Positions 35,825 through 48,425 are shown, numbered from the stretch's first letter. The stretch: 64,000 nucleotides of DNA from Nematopogon swammerdamellus (GCA_946902875.1 OX336355.1:6965347-7029346), one strand, 5' to 3'. Numbers and translations: made by a program. The notes: a model not told the origin generated them from the sequence alone.

Positions 35825-36255
35825 CTCGGACTCGATCCAGCGTAGAGCCGTGTGATTAGTGGGTGACCCCGAAGTGTTCCGCGATCTGGAATCACTGCAA
35901 CTTCGCAGGGATGTCGGCTCTCTAAGTGTGTTCTATCGCTTATTCCATGGGGAGTGCTCGGAGGAGCTGTTTAACGCTATCCCACCGTCCCCTTTCCACC
36001 TCTGCACCACGCGCACCGGGCAGGGTATGCATCCCTACACGCTGGACTTACCTCGGTCGCGTACTAACCGGTTCTGCAGATCTTTCCTCTACAGAACCGG
36101 TAAACTCTGGAACGCTCGCCCTGTCCATATATTTCCCCCCAAGTACAGTCTCGGGTCCTTCAAGAGGGGCGTAAATACGCACCTGTCCGGCCGGCATGGC
36201 ATTTGCATGCTTATGGGTGGCTCGGCGCCACATGTCGCGCTTTCGAGTATGTAGC
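35825..36255 (+). mobile_element. CR1-like LINE C-terminal end (family CR-a)
   Basis: The open frame reads [58 protein letters not shown] and [16 protein letters not shown], then GGCTCGGCGCCACATGTCGC of the 3' UTR. Heavily 5' truncated. Confidence 0.85.
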
Positions 36256-36297
36256 TACATACCTATTTATATTAATTCGATATAATAATTTTAATTA

Positions 36298-37218
36298 TTG
36301 TTGCCACTTGGGGCAACGAGAACCTATTCGGTGACAAGGTTCTCGTTGCCCCAAGTCACCGAATATATATTACTAGCGTACCTTGTTGCCTTCAACGTTC
36401 GCAAAACGCAATGCTGTGTATTCTCTGCTAAGGTCGACCCGTTCCCTTTCCTTGCAAGTTTCCAAGGCAGTGTCGTTCCTGTCTCGGAGCACCTAGACCT
36501 ACTGGGGTGCAACATTTTCAAGGACGTGGGCTTTCGGCAGTTTATCGAGTCGAAGGCCAAAACCGCATCAAAAAAACTGGGGATCCTATACCGAAATAGG
36601 AGGTTCTTCTCACCGGCACAACTACTCATGTTGTACAAATCACAGATTAGGCCGGTGATGGAATACTGTAGCCACATTTGGGAAGGCAGCCCCCAGTATC
36701 TGTTGGCGTCCTTGGATTCGATACAGCGCCGAGCCGTCCGTCTGGTGGGAGACCCGAAACTGACTGATGATCTGGAGTCTCTCAGTCACAGACGATTTGT
36801 AGGGTCACTCAGTCTGTTCTACAGGTACTATCATGGACGCTGCTGGGAGGAACTTGCTTCCCTTATTCCTTGCCATCCAACCTATCTTCGCAGCACTCGC
36901 CGCAGAGAAACTGAGCATCCTTTTGTTGTTGACATTGGGCTTTTGAAAACCCATCGGTTCTCAAAATCGTTTCTTTGTCGCACCGCTAGGGTGTGGAACT
37001 GTCTCCCGGCGAGTGTGTTTCCCGAATCCTTTAACCTGGGTGTCTTCAAACGTCGCATCAACGGGCTAGACAGCCTAGCACAGTCCGCAAATCTGCTGGC
37101 ATGGCGCCTTACTGAGCGTGGTTTCGCGAGAAGAGGGGTTTTTGGCTCTGTTGACTGTACCATTGGTCTCTCGAAACAGCCACCCATGTTGGTTTACATA
37201 AAAAAAAAAAAAAATATA
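36298..37218 (+). mobile_element. CR1-like LINE C-terminal half (family CR-b) with poly-A
   Basis: A 307-codon open frame, recognisable from about codon 22: FNVRKTQCCVFSAKVDPFPF, LDLLGCNIFKDVGFRQFIES, RFFSPAQLLMLYKSQIRPVM, EYCSHIWEGSP, LDSIQRRAVRLVGDPKLTDD, CRTARVWNCLPASVFPESF, FKRRINGLDSLAQSANLL. The stop is followed by an A-run at 37200-37214. 5' truncated before the catalytic RT motifs. Its first 60 bp form an inverted repeat with the LINE junction. Confidence 0.9.
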
Positions 37219-37534
37219 TGAAAAATTCATACAAAAAGAATAAAATATAGAAAAAAACTATTATTATTACTATACTCGAAGTCAGCACAGGGTTCCACCA
37301 CCTCCATCTCTAAGAAAATCCCCTTCGCAAGATTTGCTTCCCTTCGCTTTTCCACCCTAAGCGAGACATCCTATAAACGCGCCTGGCTTCGTTTCATTTT
37401 GTATTTACCCTAGAATATTTTTTAGAAAAAGTTCATCGAAAGAGTTTTATCGTGATCATCACATCATATTATCCTAGAAAAATATTTAACGAACAAATTT
37501 ACAGTGTTTTTTCGTCAAATAAAATATCATGTAC

Positions 37535-37680
37535 GTACAGTTCCCGGCAGCAAATAATGCTTGGCGAGTTTTAGAAAGAGATAATCCGGTTGTAGAGCTC
37601 CGTCCCTGTCGCACGAACTCGCACGTCGGGCACAGGGTTTCTAAGGCTCGACACTCAGTATTTGCTGCCGGGAACTATAC
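37535..37680. repeat. Hairpin element 2 family, diverged copy
   Basis: GTACAGTTCCCGGCAGCAAA at the left and TTTGCTGCCGGGAACTATAC at the right, with CGGTTGTAGAGCTCCGTCCC and GCACGAACTCGCACGTCGGG between. The arms are only partly complementary now. Confidence 0.8.
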
Positions 37681-37699
37681 TCATATTAATTTTGTGCGT

Positions 37700-40600
37700 A
37701 TAGTCCCTACTCCATTAAATGCCTCTGTACACTCAACTACAAGTTTTGACAAGCGCACATAAACTGATCTAATAAGAATCTAGTTGGAATCTGTGAAAAT
37801 AACGATGAAAACGGTGATGTAGAAAGAGAGACGTGTATGTAGAACACGAATCCTAAGATTGTTTTATAAAAGACGTCATTTAGCCCACCGACCGCTCAGA
37901 AAAATTGATCTAAGAACCTGGGAATCATCCATCATACATCTGGAACCTCGGCGCACATCATATCCATTAAACCATAGATACATTCGAAAAATTCAAACCC
38001 ATGACAACGCCATCTATCATTCGTCATCATCATTTGACATATTAAACTTGAATAAATATTAAAATTTTGTTCTCTGACGACGACTAATAAAAGTCTAAAT
38101 ACATATAAGATATAAAATATGTGTTTTTTTTTTTAATTAATTGTGTACTAAATATATGTTATAAAAATCTATATTTGATCGGTTTGAGTTCTGCAAACAT
38201 TTTGTACAGATAATTTTGTCCGCAGCCATAACAATGAATGTCGTGAAGGTGCTCGTACGTATGTGCACAGAAACACATCTGCAACAACCCCGAGCGAGAG
38301 CATTTAAGAAACTAGTGGGTTTTTACACTGCACTGAAAATACATATCCAATGTTGAAAGTAAGTACGTGGCTACAGAACTATTCGCAAAAACTACTCATA
38401 CTCAGCGCTGTGGCCCGACGGGATCACACTAGGTCAACCGTTGTGTAGGTCGACAGACAAATTAGGTAATTGTCGAAAATAGAGATCGTCTTCTTAGTCC
38501 TCTTGCTAACACGATTACGGAAAAATACGATTTAATACAGATATTTATTTTGCTATAAATAACACACAATGTTAACATATTTAATTGTCATAAATGCATA
38601 TTGCGTACCTATAAATAAATAAAACTCAGCGCTGCGCGGTTCGGTGGACGATTTTATTTACTTGGCGGTCCCCCGACATCTTTAAGTAACTAAACGGAAT
38701 TTTTTTTAATGGTGGTTGGTGTGTCGGGGTTTTTTTAAATTTGTAATTTAACTTTTATTTCAAGTTGTTTCCCCTTCGAGTCCCAAGTGGAGCGCGCGCT
38801 CCAGTTTTCGTCGCCTACCCATGGCTCCCAAGTGGAGCGCGCGCTCCACTTATTGCGCGCCTTTTGCGCGCCGCTAGTTTTAATTCATTATCTAATTCTA
38901 CCAATTTTCCACCAAAACACTCAATACTGGTATCATTTCTTGGTTAAACTTACTAATAACTATTCTCAGACACGACTGGGCACACAATAACCTTCACACA
39001 GAAAATAAATAATGAAGTTGACAGAAAATAAAATGTCACTTTTGGCAGCTGACATTTCCACTGACCCTGGAATAGACAAAGATTGTACCCGTAAACGTAG
39101 TTCGGTATTCGATAGTTCGTTTCAATGCGCTTATTTCGGTATCCGACATGTAAGACGAAATTGTACAGTTTTGGTCAGAAAAATTCAAAAAAAAAATGTC
39201 GAGTGTGTTTTGTTTTGCCTGGAGTTAAAAAAATCGGTCTGTGCTTCTAAATAAGTGAATCCTGAAGAGTTTGGTATCACTGAACGCGTAATTTCAGTAC
39301 ACTGTACAAATAAGACAGAAAAACGAGTATTGATGGATCGATCGATTGAGGCGGGATATTCGAATTTGTGCGGGAGCGCGCGCGCCAAAATTTTGCGTTT
39401 TTGAGCGCCGCTAAAAGGGCCTGGGAGCCAAGGGGAGTAGTACTATTTTGAGTAATTTTTTCATTATTTGATTACAAACCAAACCAAAACAGCTTTCTAA
39501 TAATCCTAATCGGTCCATACGTTTCAGAGCTACGATGCCACAGACAGACACAAAAAGAGACAGACGTAGCCGTCAAACTTTTGTATAACACGCCTCATTT
39601 TGCGTGTGTTTTGTTCTCATTTTGTTTGCGTTAATAAATGTGTTAATGTTGTTAATAAAAAAATATATCATAATACATTATGTAAATGTTGTCTAATGAA
39701 GTTGAATTTCGGTTACTGTTCTTCCTCGTCGTGTCTTTCCAAATTCCAAATTCCAAATTATTTATTCAGTACTTACATTATAAAAGATACATCAATGACC
39801 TAATAACTAACTACTTAACATGTTGCGTTGCGTTGCAACATGTTAACTTTAATTATTATTAACCAGTTGAGGGTTACAACGAATGTTTTTAATTATTTAT
39901 TTATTTTCCTCCCAAATAGATCGACAGGGCGTGTCGACCTAAGATGCATTACGCGCCGGCTCCGGCGAGTCTACTTGCTGTAATAAAAACTGCAGCACCA
40001 AGAGCGATAAAGAAAATAAAACATGGCCGCCAGTGCTTCCTTTTTTAAACTTGCGAGCGCCATTCTCTTTTTTTATTTTCCCTCCTTTTTTTTCAGCTCC
40101 TTCCGTAATGCTGGTCTACCGACACCGTAGTTTGGCTATACATTTCCTCGACCCGACAAGTCTCTCCGAATTGTGTAAAAACTAGTCGCATACTACTTAC
40201 TGCATAATTATTAGGTAACGATTAACTAGCTGCGTACGATTAGTACCTCAATTTTATTAACCCATTGACGACTTGATACTTCTAGTATTTATTTTTATTT
40301 TTTGACAATTATGCTACATTGCAGTATGTTTAATGAACGAATATAAGTTGATATAAATTACGTATAAACATTTTAAAAAGGCTCTTTACACCTGATATAT
40401 CTAATTAATAAGTCTTTGTAGTCAGAACTCTCATTAAAATTGTTAATTGTGCTATCAATCTGTGTTTTCGATAGACTGTAAGGGTTGTTATTATGTACTT
40501 AGTCACTAAGATTCTTGTAATATTATGTATGAAAACAAATATACCTTGCGAATTGTCTTACCCGTTCTTCTTCATGGGTGCAATCGAACCGGATAGAACA

Positions 40601-41125
40601 AATTGTGACATGTTCGAGTGCAGTTTTAATGCCATATGGATAACCATAAATATGAATGTAATAGTTATAATATAATCTAACTATTTATTACTAAAAGGAA
40701 ATGTACATACATTTACAGCCATTACTCGAGGGCCAGAAATCGCCCGAACAGCGCATAAAAATGGACAATTAATGAGTATCTTAGCACAGCATAAATAAAT
40801 AATATTGTCTAAATCAAATCACATTATGTAAACAGTATCGCGCAAACCGCAGAAAAATACCTTTGTTTACTTTATAATATTATGCTCCTCTAAGACTTTA
40901 ATAAGCTTTCTAGTTAGATCTATGTAGTTCAGAACGTTTCAGAACACAGTGATTATAATAAGACTTCTAGTTAGATCTATGTAGTTCAGAACGCAGTGAT
41001 TATAAGGCGTGTAATGTTAATTCGGAAATAAAAATAATTTTGAATTTGAACTAAACTAAAAAGAGGTAAAAAAAAAAAAAAAAGAAAAGGTACATACATA
41101 TCTAAGGAAGAAAGAAAACATTTAT
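37700..41125. other. Mostly featureless AT-rich intron sequence
   Basis: No coding exon recognised. GC islands: 38640-38900 with the palindromes at 38788-38850; 39360-39430 (GGAGCGCGCGCGCC); 39940-40060. A direct duplication of TCTAGTTAGATCTATGTAGT lies at about 40911 and 40966. Confidence 0.4.
38788..38850. repeat. Two GC palindromes (16 and 20 bp)
   Basis: TGGAGCGCGCGCTCCA at 38788-38803 and AGTGGAGCGCGCGCTCCACT at 38831-38850, separated by 27 bp and both preceded by TCCCA. Confidence 0.85.
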
Positions 41126-41128
41126 TTT

Positions 41129-41166
41129 TGTTGTATATCCGTTTAACATTAAACGGATATACAACA
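41129..41166. repeat. Perfect 18-bp hairpin with 2-nt loop
   Basis: TGTTGTATATCCGTTTAA, CA, then the exact complement. Confidence 0.9.
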
Positions 41167-41589
41167 GGAATAACTTAACAATGTAGGTTACACAATTAAA
41201 CTTCACAATACTATATCTATTTCTATATAACTATAAGGATTCACGAAGCAATAAATCCTTACACAAATACAACCAGTTGACTGAAAATGTTCTGACCGAC
41301 ATTCGGATGCTCTTCGAACAGTGTAAGGGCGCCCTAAAGAGCGACGTAAAGGCATTATGTGCGATGTAGTCAGAGTTAATAAATAGAACATACGGCTTGA
41401 GAATGCTTTTCAGGACGTTCTCGAGCTGGCTATATGGTTCAGTACGTTGCAAGCTGTTGCAAGCTGTTAACATGTCGAAGGCTATGTTATGGATGCAGAG
41501 ACTCGGATAATGTTGCATCTAGCCCAATCGGTACACATTTGAAGTGCCTATGGCCTTTCTGTGCGATATGTCTTTTTATGCAATTCTAT

Positions 41590-41800
41590 ATGGATGGTCG
41601 AGACATAGGGGCCAGAGGAAATGCTAGGACCAGCCGATATCAATTCCGAAAAGGTGCCATGCCGGAGATTTCCCTTTGAATTACTGGCTATATTGCCTGC
41701 ACAGCCGAGGCTGCTATGCGGCCATCTTTCGTCAAGTAAGTACGGTGGTATCAACCCAGTCGACTGCAATTTGAGTATACCACATAGTAAGATACCCCTA
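41590..41800 (-). mobile_element. SINE family B, diverged
   Basis: AATGCTAGGACCAGCCGATA, TCAATTCCGAAAAGGTGCCA, CCGAGGCTGCTATGCGGCCA and GGTGGTATCAACCCAGTCGA. Confidence 0.75.
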
Positions 41801-42619
41801 GTATCTTATGTATCCTTCGTTTAAGTCATTGTAACTTCGTTACGACGTTCCTGCTGGAAGAAGGTGTCATATCAGAAATGCTTTACAATACCTACTCTTC
41901 AGGGCGTAGTGAGGTTGTTTATATATGAAATCCAGATATAAAGCAAAGTCGTTTTAAGACAAAATTAATATATATATAAAGAATGCAACGTTTCAAATCG
42001 GACGGATCCACATTTTTGAAAGTTTATGAAACTTACAAGTGTTTTCATTTTACATAATTTTTTGCCACCAGAACCCTAAATATAAACATTACCGTTGCTT
42101 AAACCTTAATGCTTTCTATCCGAGAATATAAATAAACATGAGACATTAAAACCCAATAAATAATCGTTCGAACGACAACGCGGATACAAAAAGTACAACC
42201 AAAACTATATTTATGAGTTACACATTGATTTCTAACTAAACCAACGCGGCACCATATAGGCGTGCAGACCACAGCACGAAGAAGTAATCATATATAGGTA
42301 GGTGCCTACTACAAACTGGCACCTAACGTCTATTATGGCGTGATTGTTGTAACCTGAATCGCCATAATATTTTCACGGACACGTATTTCTCCGTGTATTG
42401 TGTCTTCCACTTTATCGGTAATGGCTTCCGTTTGAAATATTGTACTGCTCGGTTGGCCGGCGGCGGCGGTGGGACCGTACGTATTATAGCTTACGAACGC
42501 TGCTACAGTAAATCACGAAAATGGCGAATTTTATAAGCTCTTTAATATACATAATACACTTTTACATGAGCTATATTACCCGGACGAAATCGGACTCAAA
42601 AAGTCTCAAATAACCTTAA

Positions 42620-42735
42620 CCGACGAGCGAGAAATATTATGCGAGAGGAAGAGGCGGCAGAGGTGAGTCAGGATCTTGGGATACGCGGAGATCCGTTGTC
42701 TCTGCCTACCCCACAGTGGAAACAGGCGTGACGCT
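42620..42735 (+). mobile_element. RTE-like LINE 3' fragment
   Basis: GAGAGGAAGAGGCGGCAGAG and TTGTCTCTGCCTACCCCACA, the same block as 8610-8766, then GGAAACAGGCGTGACGCTAT. Confidence 0.45.
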
Positions 42736-43433
42736 ATGTATGTATGAGGTATGAAATTGGTCTGGCACTTCTCTTAGGAAGAAGCGTAACAGGATAATCT
42801 GTTTTGAATATTATGTTTCTGTACTTAATTTGCATTTCTTTTTTTTATTTTTGATTATGTTTAGCAGCATTATGTACTAGTAGGTTGCTCATAGTTTTAA
42901 TTTTATAAATTAATTACTATTAATCCTCAATTTGTTAATGGTTAAAATGTTAAAAAAAATTTAAGAAAAAAAAACATTTACGAGGTTTCCTATCGTTTTG
43001 TTGATGCGCGTTGATGTTTTTTCTATAGGCCCTTCATATTGCGCAAGAATTGCTATACATATTGATTGTTTTATGATTATTTTAAGATAAATACATCATA
43101 CATTGAGAAGAAGTTACACCCTAAAGATTTACGAAACAGAACATGTTATGTCATCTCGATATATATATAAAAACACAATACCCTCCTTTGCGTCGCGCAG
43201 TCGGGTAAAAAACCTCCATATGGTTTTTAGAATCACTCTGACCACTTATTCAGTGTCTAGAATGTATGATTAAAGTATGATTAAAATACAAGAAATGCAA
43301 CAATGCACTTAACTATACACAACCATGTATTTCTGCTGCCTGTGTATCTATTTATCTGCTTGCTTATATCTCGAGAACTGCTTTACCAATTTACATACGA
43401 TTTTCATCAATGTAATCTGGCATATCTATCTAA

Positions 43434-43569
43434 GGCCCACTTGCACCAACACGAATTTAACGATATAAACCAGTTTAACTCGTTAAGCTAGCACCCGTTG
43501 ACTGTGGGAACCGCGTTTAAATCCATAACTCGCTACTTAACTCTAAACTCGTGTTGGTGCAAGTGGGCC
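43434..43569. mobile_element. PIF/Harbinger-like MITE, TAA-flanked, 136 bp
   Basis: Inverted ends GGCCCACTTGCACCAACACG (A) on both sides, exact for 21 bp, flanked by TAA (43431-43433, 43570-43572). A 3-bp TWA/TAA duplication is the PIF/Harbinger signature. Confidence 0.88.
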
Positions 43570-43619
43570 TAAGACTGATAAAAGACTTTATCAGGCTATC
43601 GTTTAACATAGAGTAAAGT

Positions 43620-43778
43620 GAAGTCTCGGGTCCTTCAAGAGGGGCGTGAATAGGCACCTGTCAGGCCGGTATGGCATTTGCAACCTCCGCATACGTTCGA
43701 ATGCCCATGGGCGTCGCGTCGTTAGACACCTTATGGGTGGCTCGGCGCCACGTGTCGCGCTTTCAATAAACAAAATAG
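43620..43778 (+). mobile_element. CR-a LINE 3' end
   Basis: GTCTCGGGTCCTTCAAGAGG, GGCGTGAATAGGCACCTGTC, then 3' UTR GGCGTCGCGTCGTTAGACAC, CTTATGGGTGGCTCGGCGCC and an end at CAATAAACAAAAT. Confidence 0.85.
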
Positions 43779-43782
43779 ATTT

Positions 43783-44085
43783 TTTATGGAACTTGAAATT
43801 GTTGGCTACGTCACTAAAGTAAACCCATCACACTTTGGTGAACTAGGCGCCATGGCAGTGCTTCTCTTTTCTCGTGCCGACTACATACTGCACTGGAGGA
43901 AAACACGAAAGCTTTTCATAGGCGTTTGGACCGATCTTCATTCAGTGTGGTGCTACTAATTTGGATGGGTATATGCCACCCATTAAGGTGAGGGATGAAA
44001 CCTACAGATTTACTTGCGTAATTCGAACCACGGCCTGCTTCAAAAGTCGCACTTTCAGCTAGCCCAATTCTACCGCGCCCGGTGT
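43783..44085 (-). mobile_element. SINE family A, old copy
   Basis: TTGGCTACGTCACTAAAGTA, TGGTGAACTAGGCGCCATGG, CACGAAAGCTTTTCATAGGC and CACGGCCTGCTTCAAAAGTC show the family order with many substitutions. Confidence 0.75.
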
Positions 44086-45320
44086 GTTTACCTACGACGA
44101 TGGCCGCAGAGCTATACCGACAAAATAAGTTTTGCTATTAAGCCTGACTTCAACTAGAGTGAAGTCGGCAAAAATGCGATATTTTCTAAAAGATCATATC
44201 TACTTTCTTGCCCAGCTTACAGCTATCCCAGTACTCCGTACGGTTTGGTCTAAAGGCATGTTTTTTTTTTCGCAACAGCTCGGAACGGTAGGCCGAGTGA
44301 AAACCGACCGAGGCCATACCGCGCCGGACTCCATATCTGCAACGCGCCACCGTGGGAAAACTGCGTGGAAACTGTACTCAGGCGCACACGTGTATCACGC
44401 GACGACACGTGACGCGCGCTCTGGATCACTCACGCTATCATATGCGCGCGCAGGCATTCTGATTGAAGTACGCTTATACGTGTATACGATATAATATGCA
44501 CTGATGACTATAACGCATTTATTCTGATTCGAGTATTTATTGATTATTTTAATGTCATTTAGGATTAAAGTCGATTTAATGGAAAATTTCGTTAAATTAA
44601 CTTAGTAAAATTTTGTCCATGTTATTTTAAACTTTTTTTTTATTTTTAAGATGTATTTATTGGTAAAGTAGTTAATTATTGACGTTGTTGGTCGGAATCA
44701 TGGACTGATGTGTGAGATATATTTTATAGTGAAATAGTTTCACACTGTTTATAAAGATTTTTATTTTTCTTCTGTACAAAAACATTTTAAGGTACCTAAT
44801 TTTTTATATTGAAACCAGATAATCAGTTATTTCATTTCATTCATTTGTTAAAACTTTTTCATTCCATTTTATTTAAATTATTTGCGACAAATGACATAGC
44901 CAAAATGACAGAAACGATGTACTTAGATAGAACTGTCAAATTTCTAGAGTGCGTTTATGACGTGTTATCGGGGAGCTGTTACATGTGTGCGCCACTTGGC
45001 GGCTACCTGTGCGAGTGCTTAGAGGAAACGATTACTTATCGTTTTTATATGACCTGACATGAATACTTAATACTTATATGACCAAACAGTATCGAATGTA
45101 GGCACCACTACACCGGCTTCCTGACGAATCAAGGTGCTGTGCCTTTTTGAACCGACTTTTGTATAGTACATATTATTTTTATTCATTTTCATCGCGTGAT
45201 TTTTATAGCTGAAACAATTTTTTGTTCACCTGTAGATGAACAAAAAAATTGATTGAAAAAATTTTAAATTATTTTAATTGAGTTTCCTTTTTTTAAATAT
45301 AAGTAGTTTTTAAATAAATT
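44086..45320. other. Intronic stretch without recognised gene
   Basis: A 120-codon plus-strand frame (44132-44494) crosses a GC-rich patch rich in ACGTG/CGCGC motifs (44330-44460) but shows no domain. The remainder is AT-rich. Confidence 0.35.
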
Positions 45321-45334
45321 GATCTTAATTTATA

Positions 45335-45545
45335 CTATCTCCGGCAACGAGTTAGTCTGGGGATGCAGAGGGGCAACGCGGCCGCCATCCTGGGAACCAT
45401 CCCGGGGACGACGCCCCTTGAGGAAATATATAATTTATAAGTTTTTAGTTTTAGTGGTTATTTGTCTATTTAATTTGATAGGTAGTTATAGTTTATGTAA
45501 TTTCTGTATGTTTAATTCAATAAAGTTAATACCTATTTATACTGT
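45335..45545 (+). mobile_element. LINE C-terminal end and 3' UTR
   Basis: LGMQRGNAAAILGTIPGTTP then LEEIYNL and a stop (about 45438). The 3' UTR is AT-rich with TTCAATAAAG at 45514. QRGNAA--LGT-P is a C-terminal block I associate with a common insect LINE; clade not certain. Confidence 0.65.
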
Positions 45546-45903
45546 TCAGTATAATTGTCAGAATAACTTTTGATGCTTTATGACATGTGAAATGAATATA
45601 AAATAGTACTATGTTATTCTCATAAAGTTATCTCCTTGTCAGGTAGAGTACGTTTCGTATTATTGTAATAATTTCACATAAAGTTATGTCTTTTTCTACT
45701 TAAATAAGAATATATACGCATATTAATGGATAAACTCATCCAACGTGGCAATTTTCCAAAACGGCAGATTTTTTATTGCATTGCGAGTCCGACCGACACA
45801 GGTGAGTTTATAAATTCATACTCTCTTAACAAATGGGTTCAAAACCTTATTTACATAAGAGTTACATTTCGCAAAACATAACAGTTTTATGCAGAATAAA
45901 GCA

Positions 45904-45958
45904 ATTTACATAGCAGCATGCGAGCGGCGCGGCGGAGGCGGCGGCGGCGCGACAAAAA
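45904..45958. repeat. GGC/GCG-rich simple sequence
   Basis: GAGCGGCGCGGCGGAGGCGG then CGGCGGCGCGAC. An isolated trinucleotide-rich patch, similar to those at 42455, 52105 and 58440. Confidence 0.7.
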
Positions 45959-46184
45959 CCATTCATTGCTGGAAAGAAATTCAAAAACCTTGCTATTTCG
46001 GTTGGACTGTGTCGTCGGAATGGACGATGATATACAGTGTGTAGCCAATTATAATTACCAGCACTTCAAACAACATGACAAAATCTCCATTTATTTCTAT
46101 TAAATTATATTAACAAACAATAGCTATAAGCGATACATTTAACTATTATATTAAAATAAAACATAGCTATAAATATTCCTCCAG

Positions 46185-46240
46185 GTGGAACGACGACATC
46201 GAGTACGTCGTCGGCGGAAAGCAGAGGTTCCGACTTTTTT
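46185..46240 (+). mobile_element. LINE fragment (RTE-like)
   Basis: Reads SRWNDDIEYVVGGKQRF, compare the RWTDDI--VAG--W block near the end of RTE-type proteins. Joined directly to the SINE tail at 46229. Confidence 0.5.
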
Positions 46241-46345
46241 TTTCTGGAAATTGACACGGTTGGCTTCATCAGCTACAACATCCGTGATGTTAGCGCATAA
46301 CACCGGGTGAACTAGGTGCAATGCCAGTGATTCCCTTCGGTTGTA
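46229..46345 (-). mobile_element. SINE family A 3' fragment
   Basis: T-run, then GGAAATTGACACGGTTGGCT and ACACCGGGTGAACTAGGTGC. Confidence 0.8.
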
Positions 46346-46927
46346 TTAATACTCTAGTATTTATATTATTAATTTATCACAACGAGCAATATTTAAATCA
46401 AATAATTTCTGGATTACAATAACTATTAAGGAATTAAATTGTGCCAGGTACAAATATTATGCGCATAGCCGAGACCTAAATGCACTCCTGCATAAACCCC
46501 TCCGTTTGCATTATTCAACCCAACGCGCTAAAACAACTGCATCGCGAAAAAAAACAATAAAAACATCTTCATTATAAAGAATTGCGGATGATGAATGGAG
46601 TATGAACTCCACTACCGGGAAATCGAGTATTCTGAACGTGGAAATTCATACAGCTTTGCTATAAAAAGAAGAAATCAAATAAAAGGGAAGGAAGCTTTTA
46701 ATTGGGATGCTCGTAACATGCGCTAAATCAAACATTATTGAAATGTGCAGAATTTCTAAATATATTATTTTCTCTGTAATAATTTTAGTTGTCTTTATTT
46801 TTTGAGTCGCGTATGCGTGGACACAAAGGGACACAGCATACTAAAAGAAAAACAAAGTGTTTTAGTTGGTTTGAATGCGCGTATGAGTAGCGTACAATTT
46901 TACTATAGGCGAATACTTTATTTTGTA

Positions 46928-47255
46928 CTGTGTGGGGCCGGTACTTTAAAAGAATAGCCCCACTGCATCTCTCCCGTGTATGTCGTAAAAGGCGACTAAG
47001 GGATATGACTCCCTTCTTATATTACTAGGTGGTAGGGTTTAACCCGCCCGGATTGGTACCACCGCATTGAATGAAAGGTCGGTCGAAACGACTATGTAAA
47101 TAGTTTGTGTTTTCCGTCCAGTTCAGTGTAGCCGGCACGACCGAAGGGAAAGCTGACATGGCACCAAGTTCACCCGGTGTTATGGGCTGACATCACGGGT
47201 GTTGTAGGTGATGTAGTCAACCGTGTCAGTTTCCATAAAAAAAAAAAAAAGGCGA
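46928..47255 (+). mobile_element. SINE family A body with D-type head, well preserved
   Basis: TGTGGGGCCGGTACTTTAAA, CGTAAAAGGCGACTAAGGGA, the shared body, and GTGTCAGTTTCCATAAAAAA with a 14-A tail. One of the cleanest D-headed copies. Confidence 0.9.
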
Positions 47256-47369
47256 ACTATTTATAATTGAATTTCCTACCAAATTATAATATTTCCTATT
47301 TCAGTCAAATTTCACGTAGGTACATATTATTTTCTTTCAAAATTCAGACGAAGTACGAAGAAACCGACC

Positions 47370-47600
47370 AAGTGCGAGCCGGGTTCACCGAGTTAACACA
47401 TCACAAAAAAAAATGAAAACACGTTTCTTGTATGGGATCACCTCTTAAAATTTACTTTTTCTATTTTTTATTATTTGTTGTTATTTCCACCATAATAACA
47501 AATATTCTATAAACATTTCAACCGGCTAGCTATCATGGTTCCAAAGAAACATTACTAGGTCAGACAGACAGACAGACGGCGTAGGCTGTTAGTAAAAAAA
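47370..47600 (-). repeat. TCTG/TCCG element fragment, inverted
   Basis: CCGACCAAGTGCGAGCCGGG at the left and GTCAGACAGACAGACAGACG then GCGTAGGCTGTTAGTAAAA at the right. Confidence 0.6.
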
Positions 47601-48284
47601 AAAAACAGGCACGTGTAGACATGCACCTAGGTATATCCGTGACCATGGCAACGATAAGTAGTAAAGTAGAGTATTCGATTTTTCTTTATTCTGTGAAGGA
47701 AGACATCGGTACCCACCCACAGACAGAAGCCTAGAATTTACGATCGCATAGAACTTTTACAACGTCGTTCACCGACAGACAGCCCTCCACCCGCGTTCCT
47801 ATTTCAAACAACACTTCCTCGCCCTCACTCCGAGCAAACATTCTATTCAAATCTCGTTTTCTTTGTTTGCGTCAGCTTTTTACGCAAGTTCTGTCTCTTC
47901 ATTTGTAGTGTAAAGTACAAGGATGAAACTATACAAAAAATATATTATAATAGCACGCACACATTCGTACTCGTCTTAATAAGCGCGTTACGCAAAGATG
48001 ATTTTGACAATTCACGCGGTTACAACTGACGATATTCCATGAGACGTTTTTCAATGTTTTTTATCACTTTCAATTCTTCCCGACCGACCCGGCTTATTTG
48101 AACAGGAACCAGTTATGAGAATATGCAAATCATGATTTTAATTGTGATGTGTTTTTTAGCGTCTAAGATTGTACTTTTAATTATGCGGGACTCGCATCGC
48201 ATCTGTCATTTTACTTTCTGGAAGCCAACCTTTAAAGTTGATGGAACTTGGAACTATGGTAGTTTTGTGTTAGTAACCTATATT

Positions 48285-48425
48285 TGTGGATGGATGAGAA
48301 AAGCGGAAGACCGCGTGTGGTGGCGTGCCTTGGGAGAGGCCTATGTGCAGCAGTGGACCGATACAGGCTGATGATGATCATGATGGTGAACCTATATTTA
48401 ACGGTGCGACCTCCTAAACCGCAAT
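48285..48425 (+). mobile_element. RTE-like LINE 3' end
   Basis: WMRKAEDRVWWRALGEAYVQ then QWTDTG and a stop, followed by GATGATGATCATGATGG. The GEAYVQQWT terminus is characteristic of an insect RTE-type LINE. Another trace (EGYVQQSSH) is at 50690-50770. Confidence 0.7.

Noticed and set aside
44132..44494. 120-codon plus-strand open frame
   Set aside because: No domain, no splice or promoter context, begins near an old SINE and crosses a GC-rich patch where stops are rare.
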